From contig NWQL01000005.1 in the NCBI GenBank assembly GCA_002798175.1, forward strand, positions 294,303 to 358,302: DNA of 64,000 nucleotides, written 5' to 3'. This stretch comes from Lysobacteraceae bacterium NML91-0213. GTDB taxonomy: Bacteria; Pseudomonadota; Gammaproteobacteria; Xanthomonadales; Xanthomonadaceae. The notes beneath the pieces are model-generated. The model was not told where the DNA came from, searched no databases, and saw only the letters and a program-made list of their open reading frames with translations. Made by a program: the position numbers and the translations under genes. Shown in pieces: positions 29,212 through 41,009 of this stretch (its first letter is position 1; each line of letters opens with the position of its first letter).

Positions 29212-30582
29212 ATGACCGCTCCCCTCCACGTCGTCATCCTTGCCGCTGGCGAAGGCAAGCGCATGCGCTCGGCGCTGCCCAAGGTGCTGCAGAAGGTGGC
29301 CGGTCGGCCGATGCTCGCGCATGTGATCGCGACCGCGCGCGAGCTTGCGCCCGCGGCGATCCATGTCGTCTATGGGCATGGCGGCGACCAGGTGCGCGCG
29401 GCGCTCGGCGACCAGACCGACCTGCTGTGGGCCGAGCAGCGCGAGCGGCTGGGGACGGGGCATGCCGTCCAGCAGGCGCTGGGCGAGGTGCCCGATGGCG
29501 CCGAGGTGGTGGTGCTGTACGGCGACGTGCCGCTGATCACCGCGGGCACGCTGCAGCGGCTGCTGACCGGCGAGCGCGGCTCGCGGCTGGCGGTGCTGGT
29601 CGCGGAACTCGACGACCCGCGTGGCTACGGGCGCGTGGTGCGTGATTCCGCGGGCCATGTCGCGGCGATCGTCGAGCACAAGGATGCCGACGAGGAACAG
29701 CGCCGCATCCGCCTGGTCAATACCGGCATCGTCGCCGCCGAGGCGACCGCGCTCAAGCGTTGGCTGGGCGCGCTGTCCAACGACAATGCGCAGGGCGAGT
29801 ATTACCTCACCGACATCTTCGCGATGGCCGCCGACGAGTTCGCCCCGGCCGACATCGTGATGGTCGACGACGCGATCGAGGCCGAAGGCGCCAACGATCC
29901 CTGGCAGCTTGCCCAGCTCGAGCGTGCGTTCCAGCAGCGGGCGGTGCGTGCGCTGTGCGCGCAGGGTGCGCGTTTCGCCGATCCCGCGCGCGTGGACGTG
30001 CGCGGCGAGGTGGTGCTGGGCACCGACGTGGAGTTCGACGTCGACGTGATCCTGGAAGGGCGCGTCGAACTGGGCGATGGCGTGCGCATCGGTCCGTTCT
30101 GCCGGCTGAAGGACGTGACCCTGTGCGGCGGCACCGAGGTGCGCGCACACTGCGACCTCGACGGGGTGCGCGCGGAAGGGTCGGTGACCATCGGCCCGTT
30201 CGCGCGGCTGCGCCCGGGCACGGTGCTCGCCGATGGCGCGCATATCGGCAACTTCGTCGAGACCAAGAACACCACGATCGGCGTGGCCAGCAAGGCCAAC
30301 CACCTCACCTATCTGGGCGATGCCGACATCGGCGCGTCGGTGAACATCGGTGCCGGCACCATCACCTGCAACTACGACGGCGTGAACAAGCACCGCACGG
30401 TGATCGGCGATGGCGCCTTCATCGGCTCCAACGCCTCGCTGGTGGCGCCGGTGACCATCGGTGCCGGCGCCACCACGGCTGCGGGGTCGGCGATCACGGT
30501 CGACGTGCCCGATGGGAAACTCGCGGTTGCGCGTGCGCGGCAGACGGTGATCGACGGGTGGGTGCGGCCGAAGAAGAAGTAG
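29212..30582 (+). CDS. glmU: Bifunctional GlcN-1-P acetyltransferase / GlcNAc-1-P uridyltransferase
   Basis: The 456-aa enzyme (same length as E. coli GlmU) makes UDP-GlcNAc for peptidoglycan and LPS. The N-terminal uridyltransferase domain begins [12 protein letters not shown] (about 6-17) and has LYGDVPLI; the C-terminal left-handed beta-helix runs from about 250, with [13 protein letters not shown] in its active-site loop and the catalytic His in [22 protein letters not shown] 29212 fits the family. In many gammaproteobacteria it follows atpC and precedes glmS; here glmS is 20 kb away. Confidence 0.96.
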   Translation: MTAPLHVVILAAGEGKRMRSALPKVLQKVAGRPMLAHVIATARELAPAAIHVVYGHGGDQVRAALGDQTDLLWAEQRERLGTGHAVQQALGEVPDGAEVVVLYGDVPLITAGTLQRLLTGERGSRLAVLVAELDDPRGYGRVVRDSAGHVAAIVEHKDADEEQRRIRLVNTGIVAAEATALKRWLGALSNDNAQGEYYLTDIFAMAADEFAPADIVMVDDAIEAEGANDPWQLAQLERAFQQRAVRALCAQGARFADPARVDVRGEVVLGTDVEFDVDVILEGRVELGDGVRIGPFCRLKDVTLCGGTEVRAHCDLDGVRAEGSVTIGPFARLRPGTVLADGAHIGNFVETKNTTIGVASKANHLTYLGDADIGASVNIGAGTITCNYDGVNKHRTVIGDGAFIGSNASLVAPVTIGAGATTAAGSAITVDVPDGKLAVARARQTVIDGWVRPKKK

Positions 30583-30594
30583 GTCGCGGCCGCC

Positions 30595-31901
30595 TCACTG
30601 CGGAATCGTCAGGCTGACCGCGAGGCCGCCGCCGTCGCGGTTCTGCAGCGCGATGCGGCCGCCGTGCGCTTCGCAGATCTCGCGGGCCAGGGCGAGGCCG
30701 AGGCCGGTGCCGTTGCGCTTGGTCGAATAGAACGGCAGCAGGGCATTCGCCAGCACCGCATCGTTCATGCCGCTGCCGCGGTCGAGCACCTCGATCCGCC
30801 AGGCATCGGGCAGGCGACGCAGGGCCAGCCGCACGTCCTGCGCCGACGAGCCGGACTCGTGCGCATTGCGCAGCAGGTTGATCAGGCACTGCTCCATCTG
30901 CGCGGCATCCAGGCGCGCATTGCCGTCGCTGTAGCCGTCGAAGCCGAACCCGACCTGGTCGCGCAGACGCTCGATGAAGCGGGCCCACTCCACCGTCTCC
31001 AGGCGGGGTGCCGGCAGCTTGGCGAAGCGCGCGTAGTCGCGGATGAAACCCTCCAGGTGCCGCGCGCGCTCCGCGATGGTCGCCAGCGCAGCCGGCAGGC
31101 GTTCGGCCTGGCCGCGACGCAGCAGTTCCGCACCGGAGTGGGCGAGCGAGGCGATCGGCGCCAGCGAGTTGTTGAGTTCGTGGCTGATGACCCGGATCAC
31201 CTTCTTCCAGGTCTGCACCTCCTGCCGGCGCAGTTCCGCGGTGAGCAGCCGCAGCAGCACCAGTTCGTGGCGGCGGCCGTTGAGGCGGAACACGCGCCGC
31301 GACAGGTGGTAGATGTCCTCCTGGTCCTCGCCATCGCCGACGCTGAACATGCCGTCGCCACCGCGGGCCAGCGCCTCGCGCAGTGCGGTCGGGGCCTGCC
31401 CGATCACCGCATCGAAATCCCGGCCTTCCAGCCGGCTGCCGCCACCGAGCAGCCGGCGCGCTGCCAGGTTGCCGAGCACCACCCGGCGCACGCCATCCAG
31501 CAGCACCATCGCCACCGGGGTGTTCTGCACCATGGTGTCGAGCAGCAGTTCGCGCTGGACCAGGGTGTGGCGCTGTTCGCGCAGCACGTCGCCGAGGCGG
31601 TTGTGGGCCTCGACCAGTTCGGCCAGTTCGCCACGGCCGTCCCAGCGGATCCCGAAGCCGTAGTCGCCGTCGCGGTAGGCGGTGACCGCACCGGCCAGGG
31701 CACGGAACAGCGCGCGGACCGGGTCGAGCAGGCGCCGCACCTGCCAGGCCAGCAGCGGCAACAGCAGCGCGGCCGCAGCCAGCACCGCCGCCCACGGCAG
31801 CAGCCAGCGGGTGAGCCAGCTGCCGAGCACGGCAGTGGCGATGGCGAACAGCGCCGCCATGGCGGTCAGGCGGACGCTCATCGGCAGCCGCAGCGGGCGC
31901 A

Positions 31902-31902
<1 letters not shown>
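30595..31902 (-). CDS. NtrY-like sensor histidine kinase
   Basis: A 435-aa membrane kinase with two helices at about residues 12-30 and 34-53 and almost no periplasmic loop, a HAMP-like linker (55-105), a PAS domain (115-215), then the phosphoacceptor His241 in the motif ISHELNNSLAPI and an ATPase domain with NGTGLGLALAREICEAHGG near the C-terminus. The H-box with ELNNSLAPI is of the NtrB/NtrY class that pairs with sigma-54 regulators. Its start overlaps the regulator stop by one base. The lack of a sensor loop suggests it senses something in or near the membrane or via the adjacent transporter (inference). Confidence 0.9.
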
Positions 31903-33245
<1,343 letters not shown>

Positions 33246-33303
33246 CGTGGTGCCGGTGGGAGAGCGATCGTGGGAGCTTATCGGCATGGACACCGGCGTG
33301 CGC

Positions 33304-34545
33304 TCAGGCACTGCGGGTGGCGATGGCCGGTGGCACCCGTGCCGCGCGCCGCGCCGGGCCGGCGGCCGCGTACAGCCCGAGCAGCCACAGCAGCACCGCG
33401 GCCAGCGGCAGGTAGGCGAGCGGCAGGCGCGCCATCGCATGGGCCTGCATCAGCCACTGGTTGATCGCATAGGCCGCCACCAGCCCGGGCACCAGGCCCA
33501 TGCCGACCACCAGGGCGTTCTCGGCCAGGCAGTGGCCGATGATGTCGGCGCGGCTGGCACCCAGCGCGCGGCGGATGCCGATCAGCCGTAGCCGCGTCTC
33601 CACCCAGTAGGCCGACAGGCCGCCGATGCCGATCCCGGTCACCACCAGGATCACCGCGATCACCGTGCCAAACAGCCAAGCCGCGGCGCGCCGCGAGCGG
33701 AACGCCGCCTCACGCAGCGCCTCGTAGCTGTCCACACGCACCGGCACGCCGGCCAGCATCAGCGAGCCGTACTGGTTCTCCAGCGCCTGGCCGATCTCAG
33801 CAGCGATCGCGTCGCGACGCTGTGGATCCACCCGCACCGCGTAGTTGAGCACCGGCACCGAGACGATCTGCGCCGGCAGCAGGATCGAGTACTGCGCGCG
33901 GCCGTCGTCGAGCTGGTCGAGCTGGTAGCGCAGCAGGCGGCGGGCCACGCCGACCACCACCAGCGCGCGACCGCCATCGGTCTGTTCGAGCCGACCGCCC
34001 AAAGCGTCGCCGCCGGGAAACCACAGCCGCGCCAGCGCCTCGGTGAGGATCACCGGGGTGCCGGCCGGGATGTCGATGCCGCCCGAGGCGAGGTCGACGC
34101 GGAAACCCTCGCCCGGCTCGAAGTCGCGGCCCTGCACGAGCTGCAGACCGAAGGCCTCGCGCAGGCCTTCGCCGGCGAAGCCACTGGCGACCACGCTCTC
34201 GCCGCCAGGCCCACGCAGCGACAGGGTGAAGGTCATCGACTGCTTCATCGGCAGGCCGAGCGCGGGCGCCGCCGCCTCGACGCCGGGGATGGCCGCGATC
34301 GACGCGGTCACCGCATCGATCTGCGCGGCGTTCCAGCTGCCCTGGCGCGCGATCATCTGGTCGACCAGCAGCAGGCGGTCACGGGCGATGCCATCGTCGG
34401 CCAGCAGCGGCGCAACCTGGCGCTGCAGCATGAAGACCGCATTGGCGAGGATCGCCACCGCGACCGCCACCTGCACGGCGACCAGCCAGGGCATCAACGG
34501 GCGCCGGCGCAGGGCCGACACGATCGGGCGCAGGGGCAGGCGCAT
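33304..34545 (-). CDS. MacB-like ABC permease, type B, second copy
   Basis: A 413-aa permease with a first helix (about 18-40), a long periplasmic domain (45-270) and three C-terminal helices, ending in PARRAARVPPAIATRSA. It is paralogous to the gene at 35893-37122 (same length and the same ending pattern). ATG 34545 has GAGG five bases upstream and is preferred over GTG 34551. The gene begins eight bases after the stop of the preceding type A permease. It lacks its own ATPase domain, unlike true MacB. Confidence 0.87.
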   Translation of the reverse strand: MRLPLRPIVSALRRRPLMPWLVAVQVAVAVAILANAVFMLQRQVAPLLADDGIARDRLLLVDQMIARQGSWNAAQIDAVTASIAAIPGVEAAAPALGLPMKQSMTFTLSLRGPGGESVVASGFAGEGLREAFGLQLVQGRDFEPGEGFRVDLASGGIDIPAGTPVILTEALARLWFPGGDALGGRLEQTDGGRALVVVGVARRLLRYQLDQLDDGRAQYSILLPAQIVSVPVLNYAVRVDPQRRDAIAAEIGQALENQYGSLMLAGVPVRVDSYEALREAAFRSRRAAAWLFGTVIAVILVVTGIGIGGLSAYWVETRLRLIGIRRALGASRADIIGHCLAENALVVGMGLVPGLVAAYAINQWLMQAHAMARLPLAYLPLAAVLLWLLGLYAAAGPARRAARVPPAIATRSA

Positions 34546-34552
34546 GCTCACC

Positions 34553-35893
34553 TCAGGGGCTCTTGATCTGCAGCACGGGTTCGATCCGCGCCGCGCGCAG
34601 CGCCGGCACCAGCCCCACCAGCAGGCCGGTGCCGATGGCCAGCGCCAGCAGCAACGCGAACAGGCGCGGTTCGAAACGAGCGAGGTCGGTATAGCCGTGG
34701 TCCTGCAGGCGGATCACCCACAGCCCGAACAGCGTCAGCGGCCACGCCAGCAGCCCGCCCAGCGTGCCCGCGGCGATGGCCTCGACCAGGCACTGCACCA
34801 GCACCGACCGGCGTGGCGCACCGAGCACGCGGCGCACCCCCAGCTCGCTGCCCCGGCGCAGGAAGCGCGCCGCCAGCAACCCGGCGACATTCACCATGCA
34901 CAGCGCCAGCAGGCCGACTGCAAGCCACAGGTACAGGCGCACGCTGTCGGGCACCACGCGGTTGGCGGCAAGCCACGCCGGCACGCTGTCGAGCCGGCTG
35001 GCCGCGGGGCGCTCGAACACACCTGCGGCATGGCGCGACTGCGCATACGCGGCCAGCGCATCGGCGTAGGCGTCGCGCGCGGTGGCGTCCGGCAGTTCCG
35101 CCCACAGCGCCAGCCAGCGGCAGGCGCCGATGTCGATCGTGTCGAAGCCGAAGCCACCGACCTCCCGGCCATCGCAGTCGCGCGTGGCCATCGGCGCGAT
35201 GCCGGCATCGAGCGCGGCATGCAGCGGCAGGAACAGAGACTCCGAGCGCTCGCTCCACACCGCCTGGCCGGGCTGCAGGAAATGGAAGCGTGGCCGTGGC
35301 GCCCAGGTGCCGGTGATCCCGATCACCCGGAACAGCGTGCTGCCGATGCGCAGGTCGCGGCCGATGGCGTCGACATCGCCGAACAGCGCACGCGCGGTGC
35401 TGTCGGCGATCACCGCCACCGGCACGCGGTCGCGTTCCTCCGCGGCCGTCCAGTGGCGGCCGCGCTGCAGCGGCACCCCGAACATCGACGGCATCGGGCC
35501 CAATGCCAGCACCGCCACGGCGGTGTCGCTGCGCTGGCCGTCGCCGGGCTGCACGGTCACCGGCGTCGACACCAGCGCGGCCTGCCGCACCGCCGGTTGC
35601 AGCGCCATCAGCGCCTGCGCGTCGGCGAGCTTCCACAGGAATGGCGGTGCGTCGGCATCGGACCCGGAAGACGAGGCACTGGTGGGCGCGGCACGCGAGT
35701 CCACCCACGCCAGGTGCAGGCGCTCGCTGATGCCCGGCAGCGGATCGGCCGACAGCATCGCCAGCAGGGTCAGCATGCTCATCACCACGGCCAGGCCGAG
35801 GCCCAGCAGGATCACCGTGAGCAGCATCGTGCGTGGATGGCGCAGCAGCCCGCGCAGGCCGAGTTCCACCGCATAGCGGGCGGCGCCGGCCAT
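34553..35893 (-). CDS. MacB-like ABC permease, type A, second copy
   Basis: A 446-aa permease: N-terminal helix with HPRTMLLTVILLGLGLAVV, periplasmic domain (about 50-300), three C-terminal helices, with GSELGVRRVLGAPRRSVLVQ as the cytoplasmic coupling loop, and the end PALRAARIEPVLQIKSP. It is the paralogue of the gene at 37158-38465, which ends in QLKSQ and has the same loop. Its start shares one base with the stop of the upstream type B gene. Two A/B permease pairs therefore follow one ATPase gene. Confidence 0.87.
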   Translation of the reverse strand: MAGAARYAVELGLRGLLRHPRTMLLTVILLGLGLAVVMSMLTLLAMLSADPLPGISERLHLAWVDSRAAPTSASSSGSDADAPPFLWKLADAQALMALQPAVRQAALVSTPVTVQPGDGQRSDTAVAVLALGPMPSMFGVPLQRGRHWTAAEERDRVPVAVIADSTARALFGDVDAIGRDLRIGSTLFRVIGITGTWAPRPRFHFLQPGQAVWSERSESLFLPLHAALDAGIAPMATRDCDGREVGGFGFDTIDIGACRWLALWAELPDATARDAYADALAAYAQSRHAAGVFERPAASRLDSVPAWLAANRVVPDSVRLYLWLAVGLLALCMVNVAGLLAARFLRRGSELGVRRVLGAPRRSVLVQCLVEAIAAGTLGGLLAWPLTLFGLWVIRLQDHGYTDLARFEPRLFALLLALAIGTGLLVGLVPALRAARIEPVLQIKSP

Positions 35894-37122
35894 CAGGCGC
35901 CGCGGGTGGCGACGGCGGGTGGCACCAGCGCCGCGCGGCGCGCGGGCCCGTACACGGCGACCTGGCCGAGCAGCCACAGCACCAGCGCGCCGATCGGCAG
36001 GTAGAACAGCGGCAGCCGCGGCAGTTCGTAGCGCTGCATCAGCAACTGGTTGAGCGCATACGCCAGCAGCATGCCGATGACGATGCCGATGGTCGCCAGC
36101 AGGAAGTTTTCGGTCTGGAAGTAGCGCAGGATCTGCCCGCGCGTGGCGCCCAGTGCACGGCGGATGCCGATCTGCCGGCTGCGCTGCTGCACCCAGAAGC
36201 TGGCCAGGCCGACGATGCCCAGCGCGGTCACCACCAGCAGCGCCACGATCACCGCCACCAGCATCCACGCCATCGCGCGGTCCTGGCGGTAATAGCGGTC
36301 GCGCATGGCCTCGAGGGTGATTGCACGCTCGGCATCGATGATCCTCGTCGCGCCCTGTTCGGCCAGCACCGCACGTGCCTGCTCCAGCACCGCGTCGCGC
36401 TGCGTGGGATCGCTCACCCGCAGGAGGTAGACGCCGTCGGAATACGGCACCCGGCCAGGCCGGATCACCGTGTCCTCGTACGCGGCCGGCCCGGCGTAGT
36501 CGTTGGGACGTGCAAGGCGGTCCACCACGCCGACCACGCGGCTGGGATCGTCCCCCCAGATGTAGAGCGACCTGCCAAGCGCGTCGCCATCGGGAAACAG
36601 CCGCTCGGCGGTCGCGCGGCTGAGGATCACGGCCGGGAACGACATCGCGTTGTCGGCGCGCATCTGCCCGAAATCCTTGATCTCGCCGTCGTTGAAGTTG
36701 CGCCCGGCGACGAGATCGAGGCCGAGGGTGGCGATGAAATTGCCGTCGCCGATGTAGGTGGACACGCCCATCGTCTCGCCGCGCTGGTCGGGTGTCATCC
36801 GCACGCTGCTGCCCCAGTTGGAGTTGCCGAACGGCGTCTGCACGCTGCTGGTGGCGTTGGCCACGCCAGGAATGGAACGCAGGGCGTTGAGGTCGGTGGT
36901 GGTGAGCGCGGCGGCGTTCTCGTCGCGCGACAACCCGCGCGCCTGCACGGCGACGACATGCTGTTCGTCGACGCCGGTGGGGCGGTCGATGCGCTCCAGC
37001 CGCCCGGCAATCAGGAACAGCGCGTTGCACACGATCGCGCACGACAGCGCGATCTCGAACACGATCAGCGCCGCGGCGGTCTTGTGCCGCGACAGGGTGG
37101 ACAGGATCGGACGGAGTTCCAT
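35893..37122 (-). CDS. MacB-like ABC permease, type B, first copy
   Basis: A 409-aa permease with the N-terminal helix KTAAALIVFEIALSCAIVC, a periplasmic domain (about 45-270) and a C-terminal block of three helices around SRQIGIRRALGATRGQIL, ending PARRAALVPPAVATRGA. Compared with the type A genes it is 25-40 residues shorter and lacks the charged loop of their first half. ATG 37122 begins 35 bases after the type A stop. Confidence 0.87.
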   Translation of the reverse strand: MELRPILSTLSRHKTAAALIVFEIALSCAIVCNALFLIAGRLERIDRPTGVDEQHVVAVQARGLSRDENAAALTTTDLNALRSIPGVANATSSVQTPFGNSNWGSSVRMTPDQRGETMGVSTYIGDGNFIATLGLDLVAGRNFNDGEIKDFGQMRADNAMSFPAVILSRATAERLFPDGDALGRSLYIWGDDPSRVVGVVDRLARPNDYAGPAAYEDTVIRPGRVPYSDGVYLLRVSDPTQRDAVLEQARAVLAEQGATRIIDAERAITLEAMRDRYYRQDRAMAWMLVAVIVALLVVTALGIVGLASFWVQQRSRQIGIRRALGATRGQILRYFQTENFLLATIGIVIGMLLAYALNQLLMQRYELPRLPLFYLPIGALVLWLLGQVAVYGPARRAALVPPAVATRGA

Positions 37123-37157
37123 GGCGGCGTCTCTCGCTTGCGCGTCGGTTCGTGCGG

Positions 37158-38465
37158 TTACTGGGATTTGAGCTGGATCGCAGGCGTCACCTGCATCGCA
37201 CGCCACGCCGGCAACACGCCGGCGACGAGGCTTGCGACCAGCGCCATGGCGAAGGTGGCCAGCAGCATGGTCGGGTCCATGCGCGCAAGCCCCGCGTACT
37301 CGGCCGGCTGCATCCGCACCGCCCACAGCCCGGCGAGTGCCAGCAGCAGCCCGAGCGCACCGCCGGCGAGCCCGACCGTGCCGGCCTCGACCAGGCATTG
37401 CATGAAGATCGAACGGCGGCTGGCACCGAGCGCGCGGCGCACGCCGATCTCGCCACCGCGGCGCATGAACTTGGCCAGCAGCAGGCCGACGGTGTTGAGC
37501 AGGCACACGGCGAGGAAGCCGAACGCCAGCCACACCTGCAGGCGCACGTCGGCGGGCACCACCTCGTTCTCGGCCAGCCAGTCCATCACCGGCGTCAGCG
37601 CGTTGTTGTCGGGCCGCTCGAAGCGTCCGGCGGCACGCTGCTGGGCGCTGTAGTTGTCGAGATACGCGCGGAACTCCGCGGCTTTCGCCGGGGTGGCAAG
37701 CTCCACCCAGTACTGCAGCCAGACGCAGGGCGCGTTGGGTCCGGTGGAGCCTTCGGCATCGCTGCTCTCCGCCCAGCAGTCCATGTTGCCCTGGGTGGGC
37801 AGGCGCAGGTCGCGCGAGGTCGAGAACGGAAGGAACACGTCCTCGGTGTCGGTGAACTCGCCGGTGAGGATGTCATAGAAGCGCGGCGACGGGCGCCAGT
37901 GGTCGAGCACGCCGACGATGCGGAAGTCGCTGCGGTTGAGGCGGATGGTGCGGCCGGTGGGGTCGCCGTCGCCGAACAGGCGTTCGGCCATGGCCCGCGA
38001 CAGCACCGCCACCCGGGCGCGTGCCTCGTCGTCGCCGCGCGACCAGCCACCGCCGAACAGGAATGGCGTGTCGAACATCGCGAAGAAGTCGCCAGCGGTA
38101 TGGCGCGCGCTCAGCACGAACGGGCTCAGCCCCTCGCGCTCGGGCTCCACCGCCACCGAGCCCGCGGTCATCATTGCCTGGCGGTCGGCGCGCGCCTCGC
38201 GCCACAGCGCTTCGGAATCGAAGCGGGTCATCTGCGATGCCGGATCGCCGCCGGGGGTATAGCCGTCGAGGCCGGCCGGATCCATCCGCACGTAGTAGAG
38301 CTGGTCGCTCTTGTGCGGGATCGGATCCCCCGACAGCACGCGGAACACGGTCAGCGTGGTCACGCTGGCGCCGATGCCCAGCGCGATCGCCAGCACCATC
38401 AGTGCGGTCAGCGCGCGGTTGCGGCGGAAGCTGCGCAACGCGAGGTTGAAGTAGTAGCCGAGCAT
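37158..38465 (-). CDS. MacB-like ABC permease, type A, first copy
   Basis: A 435-aa permease beginning MLGYYFNLALRSFRRNRALT, with a first helix at 20-42, a periplasmic domain with FDTPFLFGGGW and SRAMAERLFGDGDP (MacB_PCD features), and three C-terminal helices with the coupling loop GGEIGVRRALGASRRSIFMQ. It ends PAWRAMQVTPAIQLKSQ. It is the first permease after the ATPase gene, 83 bases downstream. Confidence 0.88.
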   Translation of the reverse strand: MLGYYFNLALRSFRRNRALTALMVLAIALGIGASVTTLTVFRVLSGDPIPHKSDQLYYVRMDPAGLDGYTPGGDPASQMTRFDSEALWREARADRQAMMTAGSVAVEPEREGLSPFVLSARHTAGDFFAMFDTPFLFGGGWSRGDDEARARVAVLSRAMAERLFGDGDPTGRTIRLNRSDFRIVGVLDHWRPSPRFYDILTGEFTDTEDVFLPFSTSRDLRLPTQGNMDCWAESSDAEGSTGPNAPCVWLQYWVELATPAKAAEFRAYLDNYSAQQRAAGRFERPDNNALTPVMDWLAENEVVPADVRLQVWLAFGFLAVCLLNTVGLLLAKFMRRGGEIGVRRALGASRRSIFMQCLVEAGTVGLAGGALGLLLALAGLWAVRMQPAEYAGLARMDPTMLLATFAMALVASLVAGVLPAWRAMQVTPAIQLKSQ

Positions 38466-38548
38466 GGCAGTGATTCCGTGGTCGGTCGCAGGGCGTTGTG
38501 CGCTGCAGCCTGGTGGGTCGATCCGTGCGGTTGCGGCCGGCGGCCGGA

Positions 38549-39265
<717 letters not shown>

Positions 39266-39295
39266 GGGAACACTCCGGGAAGGGCGGGCGGCCGG

Positions 39296-39520
39296 TCAGC
39301 CGTGGATGCGGAAGTCGGTGGAGGCCAGCGGCGCCGGCGCATAGCGGCGCGTGCCCTGGCGCAGCGTGCGCGGGCGGTGCGCGCTGCCGTCGAGCCCGGC
39401 CAGCAGGTCGAGCCGGTGCAGGCGGGGCGCCACCGCGTCGGCCAGCTGGCAGGGGTTCCAGTGCACGGCGAACGGGAAGCAGGACCCGGACTGCGTGACT
39501 TCGGGGGCATGTGCGTTCAT
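39296..39520 (-). CDS. Unrecognised 74-aa protein inside the exporter operon
   Basis: Starts at ATG 39520 one base after the adaptor stop, with GGAGAG six bases upstream, and codon use is that of its neighbours (third positions almost all G or C), so it is very likely expressed. The protein has no signal peptide or membrane segment; two Cys (14 and 24), three Trp/Phe in FPFAVHWNP, and a basic, proline-rich second half (RPRTLRQGTRRYAPAPL) are visible. I recognise no family. It could be a peptide cargo or precursor, a small regulatory subunit, or a sensor of the exporter; nothing in the sequence decides between these. Confidence 0.72.
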   Translation of the reverse strand: MNAHAPEVTQSGSCFPFAVHWNPCQLADAVAPRLHRLDLLAGLDGSAHRPRTLRQGTRRYAPAPLASTDFRIHG

Positions 39521-39521
39521 G

Positions 39522-40811
39522 TCACTCTCCGGAAAGACGGATGCGTTCGGCGTTGTCGAACAGTTCGCTGCCGGCGACGACCACGCGTTCGCCGGGTTCC
39601 AGGCCGGACACGATCTCGACCGCGGACAGGCTGCTGGCGCCGGCCTGGATCGGGCGCCGGACCGCGGCACCGCCCTGCACGACATAGGCGTGGCGGCCAC
39701 CGAGCTGGTCGAGGAAGGGGCCGCGCTCGACCATCACCACGTCGGGGCGGGTATCGAGCACGATGCGGGCGGTCAGGCGCTGGTTCTGGCGCAGGCCCGG
39801 CGGCTGTGCATCGCTGAAGCGCACGCGGGCCGACACCTCGCCATTCACCACCTCCGGCGACACCGCCGACACCGCTGCGGCGTACACCTCGTTGCCGGAG
39901 CGGATCTCGGCGGGGATGCCGATGGCGAGATCGCGGGCGAAGCTTTCCGGCACCCGGATCTCCACCTCGAACACCGACAGGTCGACCACACCCAGCACCG
40001 GCGCATTGGCGGCAACGTTGGTGTGCTGCGCCACCTGCACCTGGCCCACCTGGCCATCGAACGGCGCACGCAGGGTGAGTGCCTCCACCTGGCGACGTGC
40101 CTCGCCGACCACCGCGCGCTGGCGTTCGGCCAGCAGCTGCTTGTTGCGGGCGTCCAGGCCTGCGCCCTGGCCCTGCAGGCCGGCATCCTCGTGCGCGGCG
40201 GACAGGCCGATGTCGGCCTTCTTCAGCGTGTCCTCGGCCTTGGCCAGCTCCACCTGCGCCAGCACCCCGGCATCGAATGCGCGCTGGTAGCGCTGCAGGT
40301 CGCGCTCGGCGGCAACGCGGTCGATCTGCGCCTGGTCGAGCAGCTTGCGGGCCTCGGCGCGGGCGATGCGGGCATCGAGGGCGGCGCGATCGGCCTCGGC
40401 CTGCAGGCTGGCCAGGGTGGATTCCTCCTGCACCAGCCGGCTGCGCAGCTCGGGGCTGTCGATCTCGGCCAGCACCTGGCCGGCCTCGACGCGGTCGCCG
40501 GCGACGACCTGCAGGGTGACGGTGCCGCCGGCAATCGCGTAGAGGGTCGGGCTGTTGGCGGCGATCACCCGGCCTTCGGCGGTGAGGTCGCGGACCAGGT
40601 CGCCCCGGGTGACCTCGGCGATGCGCAGGCGCGAGGCGTCATACGAGCGCGCGCCATCGCCCCATGAGGCGACGACCCATCCCGCCACCGCCAGCACCGC
40701 GATCCCGGCGACGGCGGGCCACAGCCAGCGGCGGAGTGCAGGTCCCTGCCGCGCCTCGCTGCGGGGCGCGTCCTGGGCGGAGGTGTCGCGGATGGGCGTG
40801 GGACGGGACAT
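39522..40811 (-). CDS. Periplasmic efflux adaptor (HlyD/MacA-like)
   Basis: A 429-aa membrane-fusion protein: one N-terminal helix (about 31-50, WPAVAGIAVLAVAGWVVASW), a lipoyl/barrel-sandwich domain split by an alpha-helical hairpin (about 105-225, Ala/Gln/Glu-rich coiled coil), then beta-barrel and membrane-proximal domains. It would join the inner-membrane permeases to an outer-membrane channel. ATG 40811 is chosen; an in-frame TTG at 40817 is the alternative. First gene of the operon, preceded by the sigma-54-type promoter. Confidence 0.9.
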   Translation of the reverse strand: MSRPTPIRDTSAQDAPRSEARQGPALRRWLWPAVAGIAVLAVAGWVVASWGDGARSYDASRLRIAEVTRGDLVRDLTAEGRVIAANSPTLYAIAGGTVTLQVVAGDRVEAGQVLAEIDSPELRSRLVQEESTLASLQAEADRAALDARIARAEARKLLDQAQIDRVAAERDLQRYQRAFDAGVLAQVELAKAEDTLKKADIGLSAAHEDAGLQGQGAGLDARNKQLLAERQRAVVGEARRQVEALTLRAPFDGQVGQVQVAQHTNVAANAPVLGVVDLSVFEVEIRVPESFARDLAIGIPAEIRSGNEVYAAAVSAVSPEVVNGEVSARVRFSDAQPPGLRQNQRLTARIVLDTRPDVVMVERGPFLDQLGGRHAYVVQGGAAVRRPIQAGASSLSAVEIVSGLEPGERVVVAGSELFDNAERIRLSGE

Positions 40812-40841
40812 GGGCAACCGGGAGCAGTGGATGCCCAGCTG

Positions 40842-40861
40842 TCAAGCACATGGCGTGCCAA
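40842..40861 (-). promoter_or_regulatory. Sigma-54-type promoter of the exporter operon
   Basis: On the minus strand TTGGCAC-GCCAT-GTGCTT matches the sigma-54 consensus TGGCAC-N5-TTGCW, with GG at 40859-40858 and GC at 40847-40846, exactly ten bases apart; only the first T of TTGC differs. Transcription would start near 40834, some 23 bases before the adaptor ATG. The operon itself codes for a sigma-54 activator, which strengthens the assignment. Confidence 0.72.
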
Positions 40862-40906
40862 TTGTTAAGTCATTGAAATATATCGATTATTAAGCCGGCA
40901 AGAGAG

Positions 40907-40956
40907 TGTCCGGCACGCCTGCGGACGTCCGCGCTGTCCGCCATCCGCGTGTCCGC
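40907..40956. promoter_or_regulatory. Candidate activator-binding cluster upstream of the sigma-54 promoter
   Basis: TGTCCG occurs at 40907, 40935 and 40950, and GCGGAC-GTCCGC (40921-40932) is a perfect 12-bp palindrome, all within 50 bases and about 75-120 bases upstream of the predicted start. NtrC-type activators bind such dyads as enhancers. The 326-base gap 40812-41137 holds this cluster, the sigma-54 promoter, an AT-rich tract (40862-40893) and the receptor promoter. Confidence 0.45.
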
Positions 40957-41009
40957 AACGCCCGCCGGAAGCAACCGGGCCGGCACCTTGGGCTCGGGTT
41001 AAGCATATG

